64,000 nucleotides of DNA from Paenibacillus sp. FSL R5-0517 (GTDB lineage: Bacteria > Bacillota > Bacilli > Paenibacillales > Paenibacillaceae). The DNA lies in NCBI RefSeq assembly GCF_037974355.1, contig NZ_CP150235.1, forward strand, positions 5,456,001 to 5,520,000, written 5' to 3'. The translations under genes were made by a program, and so were the position numbers. The notes under the pieces were generated by a model. It saw only the letters and a list, made by a program, of their open reading frames with translations, was not told the DNA's origin and did no database searches. Of the stretch, positions 9,495 to 18,688 are shown in pieces. The number at the start of each line of letters is the position of its first letter. Position 1 is the stretch's first letter.

Positions 9495-9544
9495 TATCCC
9501 CAGATTTTTTTGATTCCCTTCTTCAAAGGGAAAATCCGGGGATA
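9495..9544. other. Imperfect hairpin in the 304-base gap before spoVID
   Basis: TATCCCC (9495-9501) pairs with GGGGATA (9538-9544), and an inner TTCCCTT pairs with AAGGGAA. A second hairpin AGCTTTCT / AGAAAGCT lies near 9562-9580. Neither has a T-run on the minus strand, so they are not typical terminators of the upstream gene. The rest of 9355-9600 shows no gene. Confidence 0.45.
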
Positions 9545-9600
9545 GACTATGCTTCCGAAGCAGCTTTCTTTCAGAAAGCTTTTAGGCGACATAAATAGTA

Positions 9601-10506
9601 TTAATACATCTTTTCGCGCTCTGCCAGTTGTGTAAAATCGGACGGCCAAGGGTCATTTACTTCAATCATGGCTCCAGTTAACGGGTGGTTAAACTTCAAC
9701 ACTTCTCCGTGAAGCGCCTGCCTATCAATGGCATCCGCTCTTCCTCCATACAACTCATCACCGATGAGCGGATGTCCCGCATAACTCAGATGTACACGAA
9801 TTTGGTGTGTGCGTCCTGTGTCCAGCTTCAATCGTACAAGAGTTGCCCGTTCCCACACTTCGACGATCTCCACATGCGTAACAGCTTCTTGACCACCTTC
9901 AGAGACACGTCTGCGCTGTTTGTGATGTCTGTCCTTGCCAATGGGACCATCAATTTTGTGCAGTTCGCGGGATAGTTGTCCCCCTGCAATGGCTACATAA
10001 TGGCGACCAATCTCTTTGCGGCGCATCGCTTCATCCAGTTTGGCGAGGGCAAAAGCATTTTTGGCATACAGGACAGGTCCGGTTGTATCCTCATCCAGTC
10101 GATGAACATGGCGTACACTTGCCTGTATTCCGTTCATCTCATAATAGGAGGCAACCACATGATCCAGCGTGATGGCCTGATCAGCGCGGCTTCCATCCGG
10201 ATGAAGTTTCATGCCTGCCGGTTTGTGCATAACCAAACAGAAATCATCCTCAAACAAGACCTCCGCCTCAGCCCAGCGTGGTTCGACATCGATTGGCTGA
10301 GACGCAAAAAGGGCCAGCCGAAGCCGGTCCCCTGCGAGTTGTATTCCTCGGTTTGCTTTAAGCTGACGTAGCAGTTTCTCCGGAAACTGAAGTTCAGACA
10401 ATAGCCATTGCTCTGCAGCCATCTGTTTGTCCGAGCTGCCGGTTACGGTTTTTCCTGGCATCAGCTCAAGCCATTCCCCACGGCGTTTCCAACTTTTGAT
10501 CGTCAT
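9601..10506 (-). CDS. RluA-family pseudouridine synthase
   Basis: Predicted RNA uridine isomerase of 301 residues. The catalytic motif HRLDEDTTG (about 134-142) contains the nucleophilic Asp. It is followed by conserved YxAxxxG and the LxTGRTHQIRVHL segment (about 230-242), both typical of RluA/RluD enzymes. An N-terminal S4-like region seems present but is short. The start ATG overlaps the hemL stop in an ATGA, so it is the last gene of the hem transcript and likely translationally coupled. Whether it modifies rRNA or tRNA cannot be told from sequence. Confidence 0.93.
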   Translation of the reverse strand: MTIKSWKRRGEWLELMPGKTVTGSSDKQMAAEQWLLSELQFPEKLLRQLKANRGIQLAGDRLRLALFASQPIDVEPRWAEAEVLFEDDFCLVMHKPAGMKLHPDGSRADQAITLDHVVASYYEMNGIQASVRHVHRLDEDTTGPVLYAKNAFALAKLDEAMRRKEIGRHYVAIAGGQLSRELHKIDGPIGKDRHHKQRRRVSEGGQEAVTHVEIVEVWERATLVRLKLDTGRTHQIRVHLSYAGHPLIGDELYGGRADAIDRQALHGEVLKFNHPLTGAMIEVNDPWPSDFTQLAEREKMY

Positions 10507-11807
10507 AGCGATTGAAGAGCTTTACGATTCGCCTCGATCGTATCGTCAATATCCTGCTCCGTGTGCACACCAGAGACAAACATGCCTTCGTATTGCGAAG
10601 GCGCAACACTCACACCTTGATCAATCATGGCCGCAAAATAACGACGGAATTGATCCAGATTGCTTTCTTTGGCAATATCATAATTGGTTACCGGAACGGC
10701 ACTGAAGAATGGACAAACCATGGAACCCACCCGGTTAATGGTTATCGCGACACCCGCCTCAGATGCATTTTTCTCGAATCCGGCTTGCAGACGTGCAGAC
10801 AGTGTCTCCAGACGGTCATAGACCTCTGGTGTTAACAATTTGAGCGTGGTATATCCTGCGGCCATAGCCAGCGGATTCCCGCTTAGTGTACCTGCTTGAT
10901 AGATCGGTCCCGTAGGAGCAATCTGTTCCATCAGATCCCGGCGACCACCATAAGCACCAACCGGGAGTCCGCCACCGATAACTTTCCCCAGACAAGTCAG
11001 GTCGGGTGTAACCCCATATCGTCCCTGGGCACAGTTCAACCCTACGCGGAAACCGGTCATGACTTCGTCAAAAATAAGCAGGCTGCCATATTGCGTCGTC
11101 AAACTGCGCAAGCCTTCCAGGAAGCCGGAAGCCGGAGGTACAACCCCCATGTTACCCGCCACAGGTTCCACAATAACAGCGGCAAGTTCTTCACCATAAC
11201 GTTCAAAAGCAAGTGTCACAGACTCCAGATCGTTATAAGGTACCGTAATGGTATTCACAGCTACGCCTTCAGGCACACCTGGACTATCTGGCAGCCCCAG
11301 CGTTGCAACACCTGAGCCAGCCTTGATCAACAAGCTGTCCGCATGTCCATGATATGATCCTTCAAACTTCAGAATTTTACTGCGTCCGGTTACCCCACGT
11401 GCCAGTCGAATGGCACTCATGGTTGCTTCCGTACCGGAATTAACCATCCGCACAATATCGATGGAAGGTACACGCTCACAGACCAGTTTCGCCATCTCGG
11501 TCTCCAGCAAGGTAGGTGCACCAAAGCTTGTTCCTTTAAGGGCTGTCTCACGCAAAGCTTCTACAACGTCAGGGTGTGCATGTCCCATGATGAGTGGACC
11601 CCACGATCCTACATAGTCAATAAAAACATTGCCATCAATATCGTAGATTTTGGACCCTTCGCCGCGCTCCGCATAGATTGGCGTAAGTCCCACCGATTTG
11701 AATGCGCGTACAGGGCTGTTCACCCCCCCGGGTATGTACTGCTTCGCTTCCTCAAACGCGCTACGTGAGCGCTCATCATTACGACGATTACCTTGTTGTA
11801 CAGTCAT
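10503..11807 (-). CDS. hemL: Glutamate-1-semialdehyde 2,1-aminomutase
   Basis: PLP-dependent class III aminotransferase-fold enzyme that converts glutamate-1-semialdehyde to 5-aminolevulinate, the second step of the C5 heme pathway. The PLP-binding Lys lies in TCLGKVIGGGLPVGAYGG (Lys275); an upstream FDEVMTGFR motif binds the cofactor ring. The 434-residue form starts at the ATG at 11807, which has GGGGAGGAT just before it; an upstream ATG adds five residues without a good ribosome site. It is last of the tetrapyrrole genes, followed by the overlapping pseudouridine synthase. Confidence 0.97.
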   Translation of the reverse strand: MTVQQGNRRNDERSRSAFEEAKQYIPGGVNSPVRAFKSVGLTPIYAERGEGSKIYDIDGNVFIDYVGSWGPLIMGHAHPDVVEALRETALKGTSFGAPTLLETEMAKLVCERVPSIDIVRMVNSGTEATMSAIRLARGVTGRSKILKFEGSYHGHADSLLIKAGSGVATLGLPDSPGVPEGVAVNTITVPYNDLESVTLAFERYGEELAAVIVEPVAGNMGVVPPASGFLEGLRSLTTQYGSLLIFDEVMTGFRVGLNCAQGRYGVTPDLTCLGKVIGGGLPVGAYGGRRDLMEQIAPTGPIYQAGTLSGNPLAMAAGYTTLKLLTPEVYDRLETLSARLQAGFEKNASEAGVAITINRVGSMVCPFFSAVPVTNYDIAKESNLDQFRRYFAAMIDQGVSVAPSQYEGMFVSGVHTEQDIDDTIEANRKALQSL

Positions 11808-11833
11808 GTGTATCCTCCCCAATGTCGATTATT

Positions 11834-12835
11834 TTATTTCTCAGCCAACCAGCGAGAAGCGTCTTTTCCGTAGTAGGTAATGATCATATCTGCACCCGCG
11901 CGTTTCATACTGAGCAGGATTTCCATGGCTACTTTTTTCTCATCGATCCAGCCTTGAATCGCCGCCGCCTTAACCATGGCATACTCGCCACTTACATTAT
12001 AGGCAACAAGCGGAAGATCAAATTGATCCTTGATGGTGCGCATAACATCCAGATAGGAAAGGGATGGTTTTACCATCAACATGTCCGCTCCTTCCAGCAC
12101 ATCCGTTTCGGCTTCACGCAGAGCTTCTCGTGCGTTGGCCGGGTCCATCTGATACGACTTGCGGTCCCCGAATTGTGGCGTTGAATCTGCTGCCTCGCGG
12201 AATGGGCCATAGAATGCAGAAGCATATTTTACAGAGTAGGACATGATCGGAATGTGACTGAATCCATTCTCATCCAGCCCGGCACGGATCGCTTGTACAA
12301 ATCCATCCATCATGTTGGATGGTGCAATAATGTCCGCTCCTGCTTTGGCTTGGGACACTGCCGTTTGCACGAGCAGATCAAGTGATTCGTCATTTAACAC
12401 ATCTCCGCAGATGTGACCGTCAATCTCCACGGTGTGTACCATACCGCAGTGACCGTGATCTGTGAATTCACACAGACAAGTATCTGCAACAACCAGCAGC
12501 TCTGGGTACCACGATTTGATCAATCTCGTCGCTTCCTGCACAATGCCATCTTCAGCGAAGCCAGATGAACCCACACTGTCCTTCGTCTCAGGAATACCGA
12601 ACAATAACACGGCTGGAATTCCCAACTCGGCAATTTCTGTTACTTCTTCCTGAAGACGATCCAGCGAGAAACGGAATACCCCAGGCATGGATTTGATTTC
12701 GGATTTAACATTTTCTCCATACGTTACATAGATCGGTTGAATAAAATCATCCACGGTTAGATGGGTCTCTCTGACCATATTGCGAATACCTGTGGATTGG
12801 CGTAAACGGCGATGCCGTACAATTGGAAAACTCAT
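11834..12835 (-). CDS. hemB: Porphobilinogen synthase (ALA dehydratase)
   Basis: Condenses two 5-aminolevulinate molecules to porphobilinogen. Catalytic zinc cysteines are visible at C120, C122 and C130 (TCLCEFTDHGHCG), so this is a zinc-dependent form. Schiff-base lysines lie at K203 (YSVKYASAF) and in MVKPSLSYLD. The length of 333 is usual. It sits between the cobA-hemD fusion and hemL in the hem operon, with a 100-base gap upstream that contains a hairpin. Confidence 0.97.
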   Translation of the reverse strand: MSFPIVRHRRLRQSTGIRNMVRETHLTVDDFIQPIYVTYGENVKSEIKSMPGVFRFSLDRLQEEVTEIAELGIPAVLLFGIPETKDSVGSSGFAEDGIVQEATRLIKSWYPELLVVADTCLCEFTDHGHCGMVHTVEIDGHICGDVLNDESLDLLVQTAVSQAKAGADIIAPSNMMDGFVQAIRAGLDENGFSHIPIMSYSVKYASAFYGPFREAADSTPQFGDRKSYQMDPANAREALREAETDVLEGADMLMVKPSLSYLDVMRTIKDQFDLPLVAYNVSGEYAMVKAAAIQGWIDEKKVAMEILLSMKRAGADMIITYYGKDASRWLAEK

Positions 12836-12867
12836 ACGTGTAAACCTCCCTGAAAGTGTAATAGAGC

Positions 12868-12911
12868 AAAAAGGGAAGCGCGCTGGTATCCTATCGAATT
12901 CAGCACGCTTC
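12868..12911 (-). terminator. Hairpin between cobA-hemD and hemB
   Basis: Stem GAAGCGTGCTG / CAGCGCGCTTC followed by CCCTTTTTG on the minus strand. It may attenuate transcription into hemB or stabilise the upstream mRNA. The T-run is short, so full termination is doubtful. Confidence 0.45.
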
Positions 12912-12935
12912 GTATGTCAACATATTACTTGTGTA

Positions 12936-14498
12936 TTAATTCCGAAGAACGCCTTCCTTGGCGCTTGTCCGTTTCCAGTCACATAGAACTGTGATCAAGC
13001 TATCCATCGTCGCTTCCTCTGCCATGAGCGTAACACGCAGTCCAGCGGCCTCTGCAGTCTTCGCTGTAACCGGTCCGATACATGCAACCTCCACATCTTT
13101 TAACAAAGGCAGCGGATCTTGCAATCCCATCCGTTTCAACATACTCATGAAGTTGGTAACCGTCGATGAACTTGTGAAGGTCACCGCATGTATACCGCCT
13201 TCTTCAAGCAGCTTGAGCAGTTCATCATCATCTTCACCAGCGAGGATCGTATCATAGATGATGGCTTCGGTGACTTGAAGTCCTCGTTCTCGCAGCTGGT
13301 CACGTAACCACGTACGAGCCAGATCACCGTGCGGAAGCAGGACTTTCTGGCCTTCCTTCAGTTCACTTTCAAAAGTCTCAAGCATGCCTTCGGCCTGGAA
13401 AGGACCTTTGACAACCTCTGCAACGATGCCATGTTTGCGCAAAGCGTCTGCTGTGGATGGTCCTACGGCAGCAATTCTTGCCTGATGAATGGAGCGAATA
13501 TCCTTGCCTTCCTGTTCCAGATGGCGGAAGAAGAACTCCACGCCGTTCACACTTGTGAAAAATACCCAGTCATAGGTATTTAAAGCACTGAACGCGTCTT
13601 TGACACTTTGCTGCGCAGATTCACTGGAAGGCATGACCGTCTCAATGACCGGAAACTCATACGGTTCGCCGCCGAGTTCCTCAATGCGATTCACGAGTTC
13701 ACTCGCCTGACTGCGAGCACGGGTCACCAGAATTCGTTTGCCAAACAGCGGCAGCGCCTCTGCCCATTTCAACTGTTCCCGTTGATTCACGACATCCCCT
13801 ACCACAATAACAGCAGGCGGTTGGAAATTGGCTGCGATCACTTTCGCTTCTATATCTTCAAGGGTACCTGTAATGGTATCCTGTTCCGCTCGTGTTCCCC
13901 AACGAATCAGTGCTACTGGTGTTTGTGCTGGACGACCATGACGAATCAACTGTTCGCTGATATAGCCAATTTTGGCAACACCCATCATAAATACAAGTGT
14001 ACCCGTCGCATTCGTCACTTTATCCCAATGGATGCTGCGATCGAGCTTGTCCGGACTTTCATGCCCCGTAATGATGGAGATAGAGGACGCATAGTCACGG
14101 TGTGTCACGGGAATTCCGGCATACGCTGGCACACTTATCGCAGCTGTTACCCCAGGCACAATCTCAAATGGAATGCCGTTTTTGTGCAGCAAATCCGCCT
14201 CCTCGCCCACGCGTCCAAAGATCGTCGGATCGCCACCTTTAAGCCGTACCACAACCTTGCCTTCCAGAGCCAGATCAACCAACAGTTGATTGATCTCTTC
14301 CTGTTTCATCGTATGCCGATCCGGGCGCTTGCCCACGTAAATCTTGACCGCGCCAGGTTTCATTTGTTTCAACAATCTCGGACTTGCCAAACGATCATAG
14401 ACTACAGCATCGGCTTTACCGATGGATTCCCACCCTTTTACCGTAATTAGCTTTGCATCCCCAGGACCTGCTCCTACCAAAAAGACCTTCCCCACCAT
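12936..14498 (-). CDS. Fused uroporphyrinogen-III methyltransferase / uroporphyrinogen-III synthase
   Basis: A 520-residue two-domain enzyme. The N-terminal half (about 1-245) is a CobA/SUMT: it starts GKVFLVGAGPGD, has a VVRLKGGDPTIFGR motif and GIPVTHRDYASS, and methylates uroporphyrinogen III to precorrin-2 with SAM. The C-terminal half (about 262-505) is a HemD-type synthase (VLPHGDLARTWLRDQL segment) that cyclises hydroxymethylbilane. The fusion places the branch-point product and the first siroheme/cobalamin enzyme in one polypeptide. B. subtilis hemD in the same operon is a single-domain protein. It lies directly after hemC (4-base gap) and before hemB. Confidence 0.95.
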   Translation of the reverse strand: MVGKVFLVGAGPGDAKLITVKGWESIGKADAVVYDRLASPRLLKQMKPGAVKIYVGKRPDRHTMKQEEINQLLVDLALEGKVVVRLKGGDPTIFGRVGEEADLLHKNGIPFEIVPGVTAAISVPAYAGIPVTHRDYASSISIITGHESPDKLDRSIHWDKVTNATGTLVFMMGVAKIGYISEQLIRHGRPAQTPVALIRWGTRAEQDTITGTLEDIEAKVIAANFQPPAVIVVGDVVNQREQLKWAEALPLFGKRILVTRARSQASELVNRIEELGGEPYEFPVIETVMPSSESAQQSVKDAFSALNTYDWVFFTSVNGVEFFFRHLEQEGKDIRSIHQARIAAVGPSTADALRKHGIVAEVVKGPFQAEGMLETFESELKEGQKVLLPHGDLARTWLRDQLRERGLQVTEAIIYDTILAGEDDDELLKLLEEGGIHAVTFTSSSTVTNFMSMLKRMGLQDPLPLLKDVEVACIGPVTAKTAEAAGLRVTLMAEEATMDSLITVLCDWKRTSAKEGVLRN

Positions 14499-14502
14499 GT
14501 CT

Positions 14503-15459
14503 TCATCCCCTAACTTCTGCCAGTATCTGCTCTGCTCCCCGTTCGATCAATCTCCAAGCCACTTCTTCTCCCAGACGAACCGGGTCTTTGCCAGTCAGAG
14601 CTTCCTTAAGAATCAGTCCACCATCCGGTGTACCGACCATACCTGTTAATTGTAACGTGTTTTTGCCATTCAGGGAATCTGCATCTTGCTGAGGCAGCCA
14701 CACCGCATGAGCACCAATCGGGACCTGACAGCCCCCATTCAATACACTGAGAAAACGGCGTTCCGCCTGTACAGGAAATGCTGTCTCGGGATCATTATAC
14801 AGCTGCAACAAGTGCAACAATTCCTCATCGTCTTCACGGCATTCGATACCAAGCGCCCCCTGGCCCACAGCCGGAAGGCAAGCTGTTTCGGTCAAGTACT
14901 CGGTAATCCGGTCTTCCCAGCCCATTCGGTACAACCCAGCAGCAGCCAGAATAATCGCATCAAGGCCTTCAGTCTCCAGCTTCCGCAGACGGGAATCGAT
15001 ATTGCCGCGAAGCGATTCCAATTGCAAATCTGGACGATAGGCTTTTAATTGACTGGATCGGCGCAGACTGCTTGTCCCAACTCTTGCGCCTTCTGGCAAT
15101 TGATCCAGCGTAAGTCCACCATTGGAAATCAGCGCATCCCGTGGATCTGCACGACGGGGAACAGCGCCATTAATTAATCCTTCGGGTAACTCGGAGGGCA
15201 TATCCTTCATGCTATGCACAGCCATATCAATGGTACGATCAAGCATCGCCTGTTCAATTTCTTTGACAAACAATCCTTTGCCTCCCACTTTTGACAGCGT
15301 TACATCCAGAATGAGATCTCCCTTTGTAACAATCTTATGTACTTCAAAGTCAAAAGCTAATCCTTCCCGCTCACAAATGTCGCGTAAATCCTGAATGACA
15401 TGACCTGTCTGGGTTAGCGCAAGCGCGCTCTGTCTACTTCCAACTTTAATTGTACGCAT
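14503..15459 (-). CDS. hemC: Hydroxymethylbilane synthase (porphobilinogen deaminase)
   Basis: Polymerises four porphobilinogen units to hydroxymethylbilane. N-terminal KVGSRQSALALTQ and VHSMKDMP are typical. The cysteine that carries the dipyrromethane cofactor is C244 in NGGCQVPIGAHA. At 318 residues it has the usual length. Neighbours are the siroheme dehydrogenase two bases upstream and cobA-hemD downstream, so the three act consecutively. Confidence 0.97.
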   Translation of the reverse strand: MRTIKVGSRQSALALTQTGHVIQDLRDICEREGLAFDFEVHKIVTKGDLILDVTLSKVGGKGLFVKEIEQAMLDRTIDMAVHSMKDMPSELPEGLINGAVPRRADPRDALISNGGLTLDQLPEGARVGTSSLRRSSQLKAYRPDLQLESLRGNIDSRLRKLETEGLDAIILAAAGLYRMGWEDRITEYLTETACLPAVGQGALGIECREDDEELLHLLQLYNDPETAFPVQAERRFLSVLNGGCQVPIGAHAVWLPQQDADSLNGKNTLQLTGMVGTPDGGLILKEALTGKDPVRLGEEVAWRLIERGAEQILAEVRG

Positions 15460-15461
15460 AT

Positions 15462-16112
15462 CTATACTTCCTCCTGATTACGGGATATCCAGTCCCCGAT
15501 TTCTTCTTCGGTCCACCACCGGAAATGGCCTGTACGAATATCTTCTAGTATGTTCATCTCAGTTAACTGCCGAAGCAACGTACTTCTAAGACTAGCAGAA
15601 GATACGCGTGCCTTCACCTCGGTCCTCATCTGGTGCAAAAACTCAAGATACGTCTCATACTCATCACCGAACTGTCGTTCGAGTGTGGCTCGTATCTCAG
15701 CAGCTGCTGCCGGCCCCGCCCCTGCTGTGGATATCGCTATGCTTAATCTTCCACGTCTGACTACGCTTGGCGTAATAAAGCTGCTGTGCTCCGAAGACAT
15801 CGCGTCATTCACCAATATGCCCGCATTCCCAGCATCCCGAACCACAGTTGAATTGACCTCTGATCGGTCAGTCGCTGCATATACGAGAAAGGCCCCCCGC
15901 AAATCTCCATTGCGGTAGGACCGGTCTATCCATTGAATTCGGGATTCATGATGCAGTTGTTTTAATAAGGGAGTAAGCTCCGGACTAATGACCGTAATCT
16001 GAGCCTCGGCATGCAGCAATCCCTTAATTTTACGTTCGGCAACACGTCCACCACCAACTACACAGCACTTCTTGCCTGAAGTATTCACAAATATTGGCGT
16101 GTAACGCTCCAT
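15462..16112 (-). CDS. Precorrin-2 dehydrogenase (siroheme synthase N-terminal type)
   Basis: NAD-dependent oxidation of precorrin-2 to sirohydrochlorin, toward siroheme; possible chelatase activity as in Met8/CysG-N. The Rossmann motif CCVVGGGRVAERK lies at about 13-25. A conserved SxGxGPAAAxxIR stretch (STAGAGPAAAAEIR) follows near 120. The open frame extends to 16316, but that part overlaps hemX in another frame. The ATG at 16112, five bases past the hemX stop and after GAGGGAA, gives a normal 216-residue protein. Being inside the hem operon and next to the CobA domain, it completes two of the three siroheme steps there. No separate ferrochelatase gene is in the window. Confidence 0.9.
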   Translation of the reverse strand: MERYTPIFVNTSGKKCCVVGGGRVAERKIKGLLHAEAQITVISPELTPLLKQLHHESRIQWIDRSYRNGDLRGAFLVYAATDRSEVNSTVVRDAGNAGILVNDAMSSEHSSFITPSVVRRGRLSIAISTAGAGPAAAAEIRATLERQFGDEYETYLEFLHQMRTEVKARVSSASLRSTLLRQLTEMNILEDIRTGHFRWWTEEEIGDWISRNQEEV

Positions 16113-16117
16113 TTCCC

Positions 16118-16954
16118 TCACTCTCCCGTCCAACGATGAAACGCTGAATACGCATTGGATAAAAAGCTCACAATGACCAATCCGTATCCAATCAGTGTCC
16201 ATCTTGCCATGATGATCGTAGAGAACTGTTTTCTTCTCTTGAATACGAAGTAACCTACGTAGATGGCTATAGCAAGACCTGTAGCAATTACTTTGAGGTC
16301 CAGTAGCAAGATCCATCGTCTTTCCGCCACAATGGATAATACGGCAAGCATTACAGAAACACCAAGGAGCGGCGTTCCTATCAATGTAGCACCATCCATG
16401 TACTTACCGATCACTTCCAGGCTTGGCAGCCGGCGCATCGTATCATTCCACTTTTTTTTCTTCAACTTATGGTGCAAGAAAAGATATAACAAGGCAAATA
16501 CCGTAGCAACGGTTAACGCCGCAAAACCAAGATTCGCCAAGGTGATATGCATGATGAGTAATCCATGTACTGTTTGCCAGTTATGCAGGGATATCTCTCC
16601 GGCCGTAAACCACAGGCGGTTTAATACCGTAACGGAAAAACCTACAACATTCAGCAATAAAATCACAAATTCAGAACGCTGGATACGAGTCATGACAAGA
16701 GACATCAGCACAATACTGAATGAAAATATAAACAAAAAATCAAAGGTGGTGTAGATTGGAAAATGTCCTTCAGTCCACATGCGCAAAATGACATGTGTGA
16801 CCTGAAGTCCCCAAACAACGACAAGAAACCCTGTGCCTGTCCGCTTCGCCCCCGCATTGCGTCGAATGCAGTCCGAGAAATAGAACAGTAGGCTCAGGGC
16901 ATACATATAGATTAAAGCTTCATAGACTTGTTCAGCAACGGTCAAGCTGCCCAC
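16118..16954 (-). CDS. hemX: HemX, CcsA-like integral membrane protein
   Basis: A 278-residue polytopic membrane protein with about eight hydrophobic helices, in the CcsA/cytochrome-c-assembly family. In B. subtilis HemX lowers the cellular amount of glutamyl-tRNA reductase HemA, and it always follows hemA, as here (5-base gap). A His in the TM region (HGLLIMHITLANLG) fits the family's heme-handling residues. The start is GTG at 16954, immediately after the hemA stop. Confidence 0.9.
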   Translation of the reverse strand: MGSLTVAEQVYEALIYMYALSLLFYFSDCIRRNAGAKRTGTGFLVVVWGLQVTHVILRMWTEGHFPIYTTFDFLFIFSFSIVLMSLVMTRIQRSEFVILLLNVVGFSVTVLNRLWFTAGEISLHNWQTVHGLLIMHITLANLGFAALTVATVFALLYLFLHHKLKKKKWNDTMRRLPSLEVIGKYMDGATLIGTPLLGVSVMLAVLSIVAERRWILLLDLKVIATGLAIAIYVGYFVFKRRKQFSTIIMARWTLIGYGLVIVSFLSNAYSAFHRWTGE

Positions 16955-16959
16955 CCGCC

Positions 16960-18345
16960 TTATACGCCTGCCGGAGCATAAGCCGGCACGGGGTCTTGCC
17001 GGTTTTCGTTAAGGTGAGCGGCTGGTTTAGCCAGAGCTGTGGCGTCACTCTGACTCACTTTTTCAGCGGCCATCTCCACTGCATTTTCCAAAGCGAAAAT
17101 CTGAGTAAACATGCGCAGAGCTTCATCACCTTGCTTCGTTCCTGCCATTTCCTTAATCCGATTAATCGGATCTGTCGTCATTTGATTCACAATACTCTTG
17201 GTCAAACGACGAATGACTTTACGCTGATGTTCATCAAGCTCAGGCAGTTTATTAAACAGGCTATCCATCGTTTCTTCATGAATGGAGACACCTTTTTCCT
17301 GCAAAGCGCGAATAACGGGACGAACACCCAACGTTTTGAGCCAATGGTAATAATCTTCCATCTCAAGCTCAATCATTCTCTCAATCTTGGCAGCTTCCAC
17401 CTTACGCATCTCCAGGTTGCTCTCCACGATTCCTTCCAGATCATCAATGTCATAGAGATATACGTTGGATAACTCAGCAATCGCCGGATCAATATCCCGT
17501 GGAACCGCAATATCAATCAGGAACAATGGACGGGATTGACGACGCTTCATGCTCTCCCGTACCACTGCCGCATCCATGACATAACGTTCAGCTCCAGTAG
17601 AACTAATCACAATGTCCACTTCATTAAGACGATCTAATGCTTGTTCCATCGTACAAGGTGTGCCCCGGAACTTGGCTGCCAACTCTTCGGCTCTTGCGAG
17701 CGTACGATTTGCCACGATGACTTCGGATGCCCCGTTGGCATAGAGATGTTTCACGGTTAGTTCACTCATCTTGCCGGCACCCAATATGAGCACCTTCTTA
17801 TCTGTGAACATGCCAAAAATCCTCTTACCAAGCTCAACAGCAGCATAACTGACAGATACGGCGCTCTCCCCGATGGAGGTCTCCGAATGGGCCCGTTTGC
17901 CCAGTGTAACTGCCTGTTTGAACAGCATATTAAACCAGGTACCTGTTGATTTCTCTTCCTGAGCTTTAAGAAAAGCCTGTTTCACCTGTCCAAGTATCTG
18001 AGTCTCACCAATGACCATGGAATCAAGTCCGCAGATCACACGGAACAAATGGCGCATGGCTTGGTCATCTTCATATATATATAAGTGTTGCGTAAATTCT
18101 TCCCGTGGTACATTAAACCATTGTTCCATGAATGTTCGAATAAAATAACCACACATGTGAAGACGGTCCACCACAACATACAACTCGGTACGGTTACATG
18201 TGGCTACGATTACACCTTCCAATACACTCTTGGTCAGCTTGAGCTGCTGCAGCGCTTCAGACAAGTCCTTTTCTGCAAATGTGAATCGTTCCCTAACCTC
18301 TACAGGCGCCGTGCGATAATTCAAACCAACGACAACGATGTGCAT
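16960..18345 (-). CDS. hemA: Glutamyl-tRNA reductase
   Basis: NADPH-dependent reduction of glutamyl-tRNA to glutamate-1-semialdehyde, the committed step of the C5 tetrapyrrole pathway. The catalytic Cys50 lies in VATCNRTELY; the family signature around GETQILGQVK, the Rossmann loop LILGAGKMSE and the C-terminal dimerisation helix are all visible. Its 461 residues include a poorly conserved C-terminal tail rich in Ala/Pro. First gene of the tetrapyrrole operon; an extended -10 promoter lies about 80 bases upstream. Confidence 0.97.
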   Translation of the reverse strand: MHIVVVGLNYRTAPVEVRERFTFAEKDLSEALQQLKLTKSVLEGVIVATCNRTELYVVVDRLHMCGYFIRTFMEQWFNVPREEFTQHLYIYEDDQAMRHLFRVICGLDSMVIGETQILGQVKQAFLKAQEEKSTGTWFNMLFKQAVTLGKRAHSETSIGESAVSVSYAAVELGKRIFGMFTDKKVLILGAGKMSELTVKHLYANGASEVIVANRTLARAEELAAKFRGTPCTMEQALDRLNEVDIVISSTGAERYVMDAAVVRESMKRRQSRPLFLIDIAVPRDIDPAIAELSNVYLYDIDDLEGIVESNLEMRKVEAAKIERMIELEMEDYYHWLKTLGVRPVIRALQEKGVSIHEETMDSLFNKLPELDEHQRKVIRRLTKSIVNQMTTDPINRIKEMAGTKQGDEALRMFTQIFALENAVEMAAEKVSQSDATALAKPAAHLNENRQDPVPAYAPAGV

Positions 18346-18423
18346 TGCAAGTTCACCTGCCTAATAAATTTCCAATCAAAGTGCTTACTGCATATGTCTA
18401 TCCATTTATGATTGACATGGTTA

Positions 18424-18432
18424 ATTATATCA
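18424..18432 (-). promoter_or_regulatory. Extended -10 promoter upstream of hemA
   Basis: TGATATAAT on the minus strand (TGn-TATAAT). No good -35 is seen 16-18 bases upstream. It lies between the speD terminator and the hemA start, and the remainder of 18346-18595 shows no gene. Confidence 0.55.
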
Positions 18433-18595
18433 CACATCATAGCCGTGACCGGGTCATTTTTATGAAATGTTTATGAAATCCCCATGTTCATCATCATATG
18501 CACTGTCATTTATTGTAGTGTCTCACCAAAGTTCCCCGTTATGCGTTAAAAAGTGTCGATTATGAATATTCATAATGATATGGACATTTAAAACA

Positions 18596-18624
18596 AATAG
18601 CCATGGAATAATTCCATGGCTATT
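18596..18624 (-). terminator. speD terminator
   Basis: Perfect 13-base stem AATAGCCATGGAA / TTCCATGGCTATT with a 3-base loop, followed by TGTTTT on the minus strand. It separates speD from the hem operon. Confidence 0.8.
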
Positions 18625-18688
18625 AAAGTTTGGGAGGTTATGCGTCCATCCCGATATGTGAACATTGTGTATGCAATATACTATTTAT

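Noticed and set aside
13608..14450. 280-residue plus-strand ORF inside the cobA-hemD fusion
   Set aside because: Antisense shadow with unlikely composition (rich in His, Arg and Cys).
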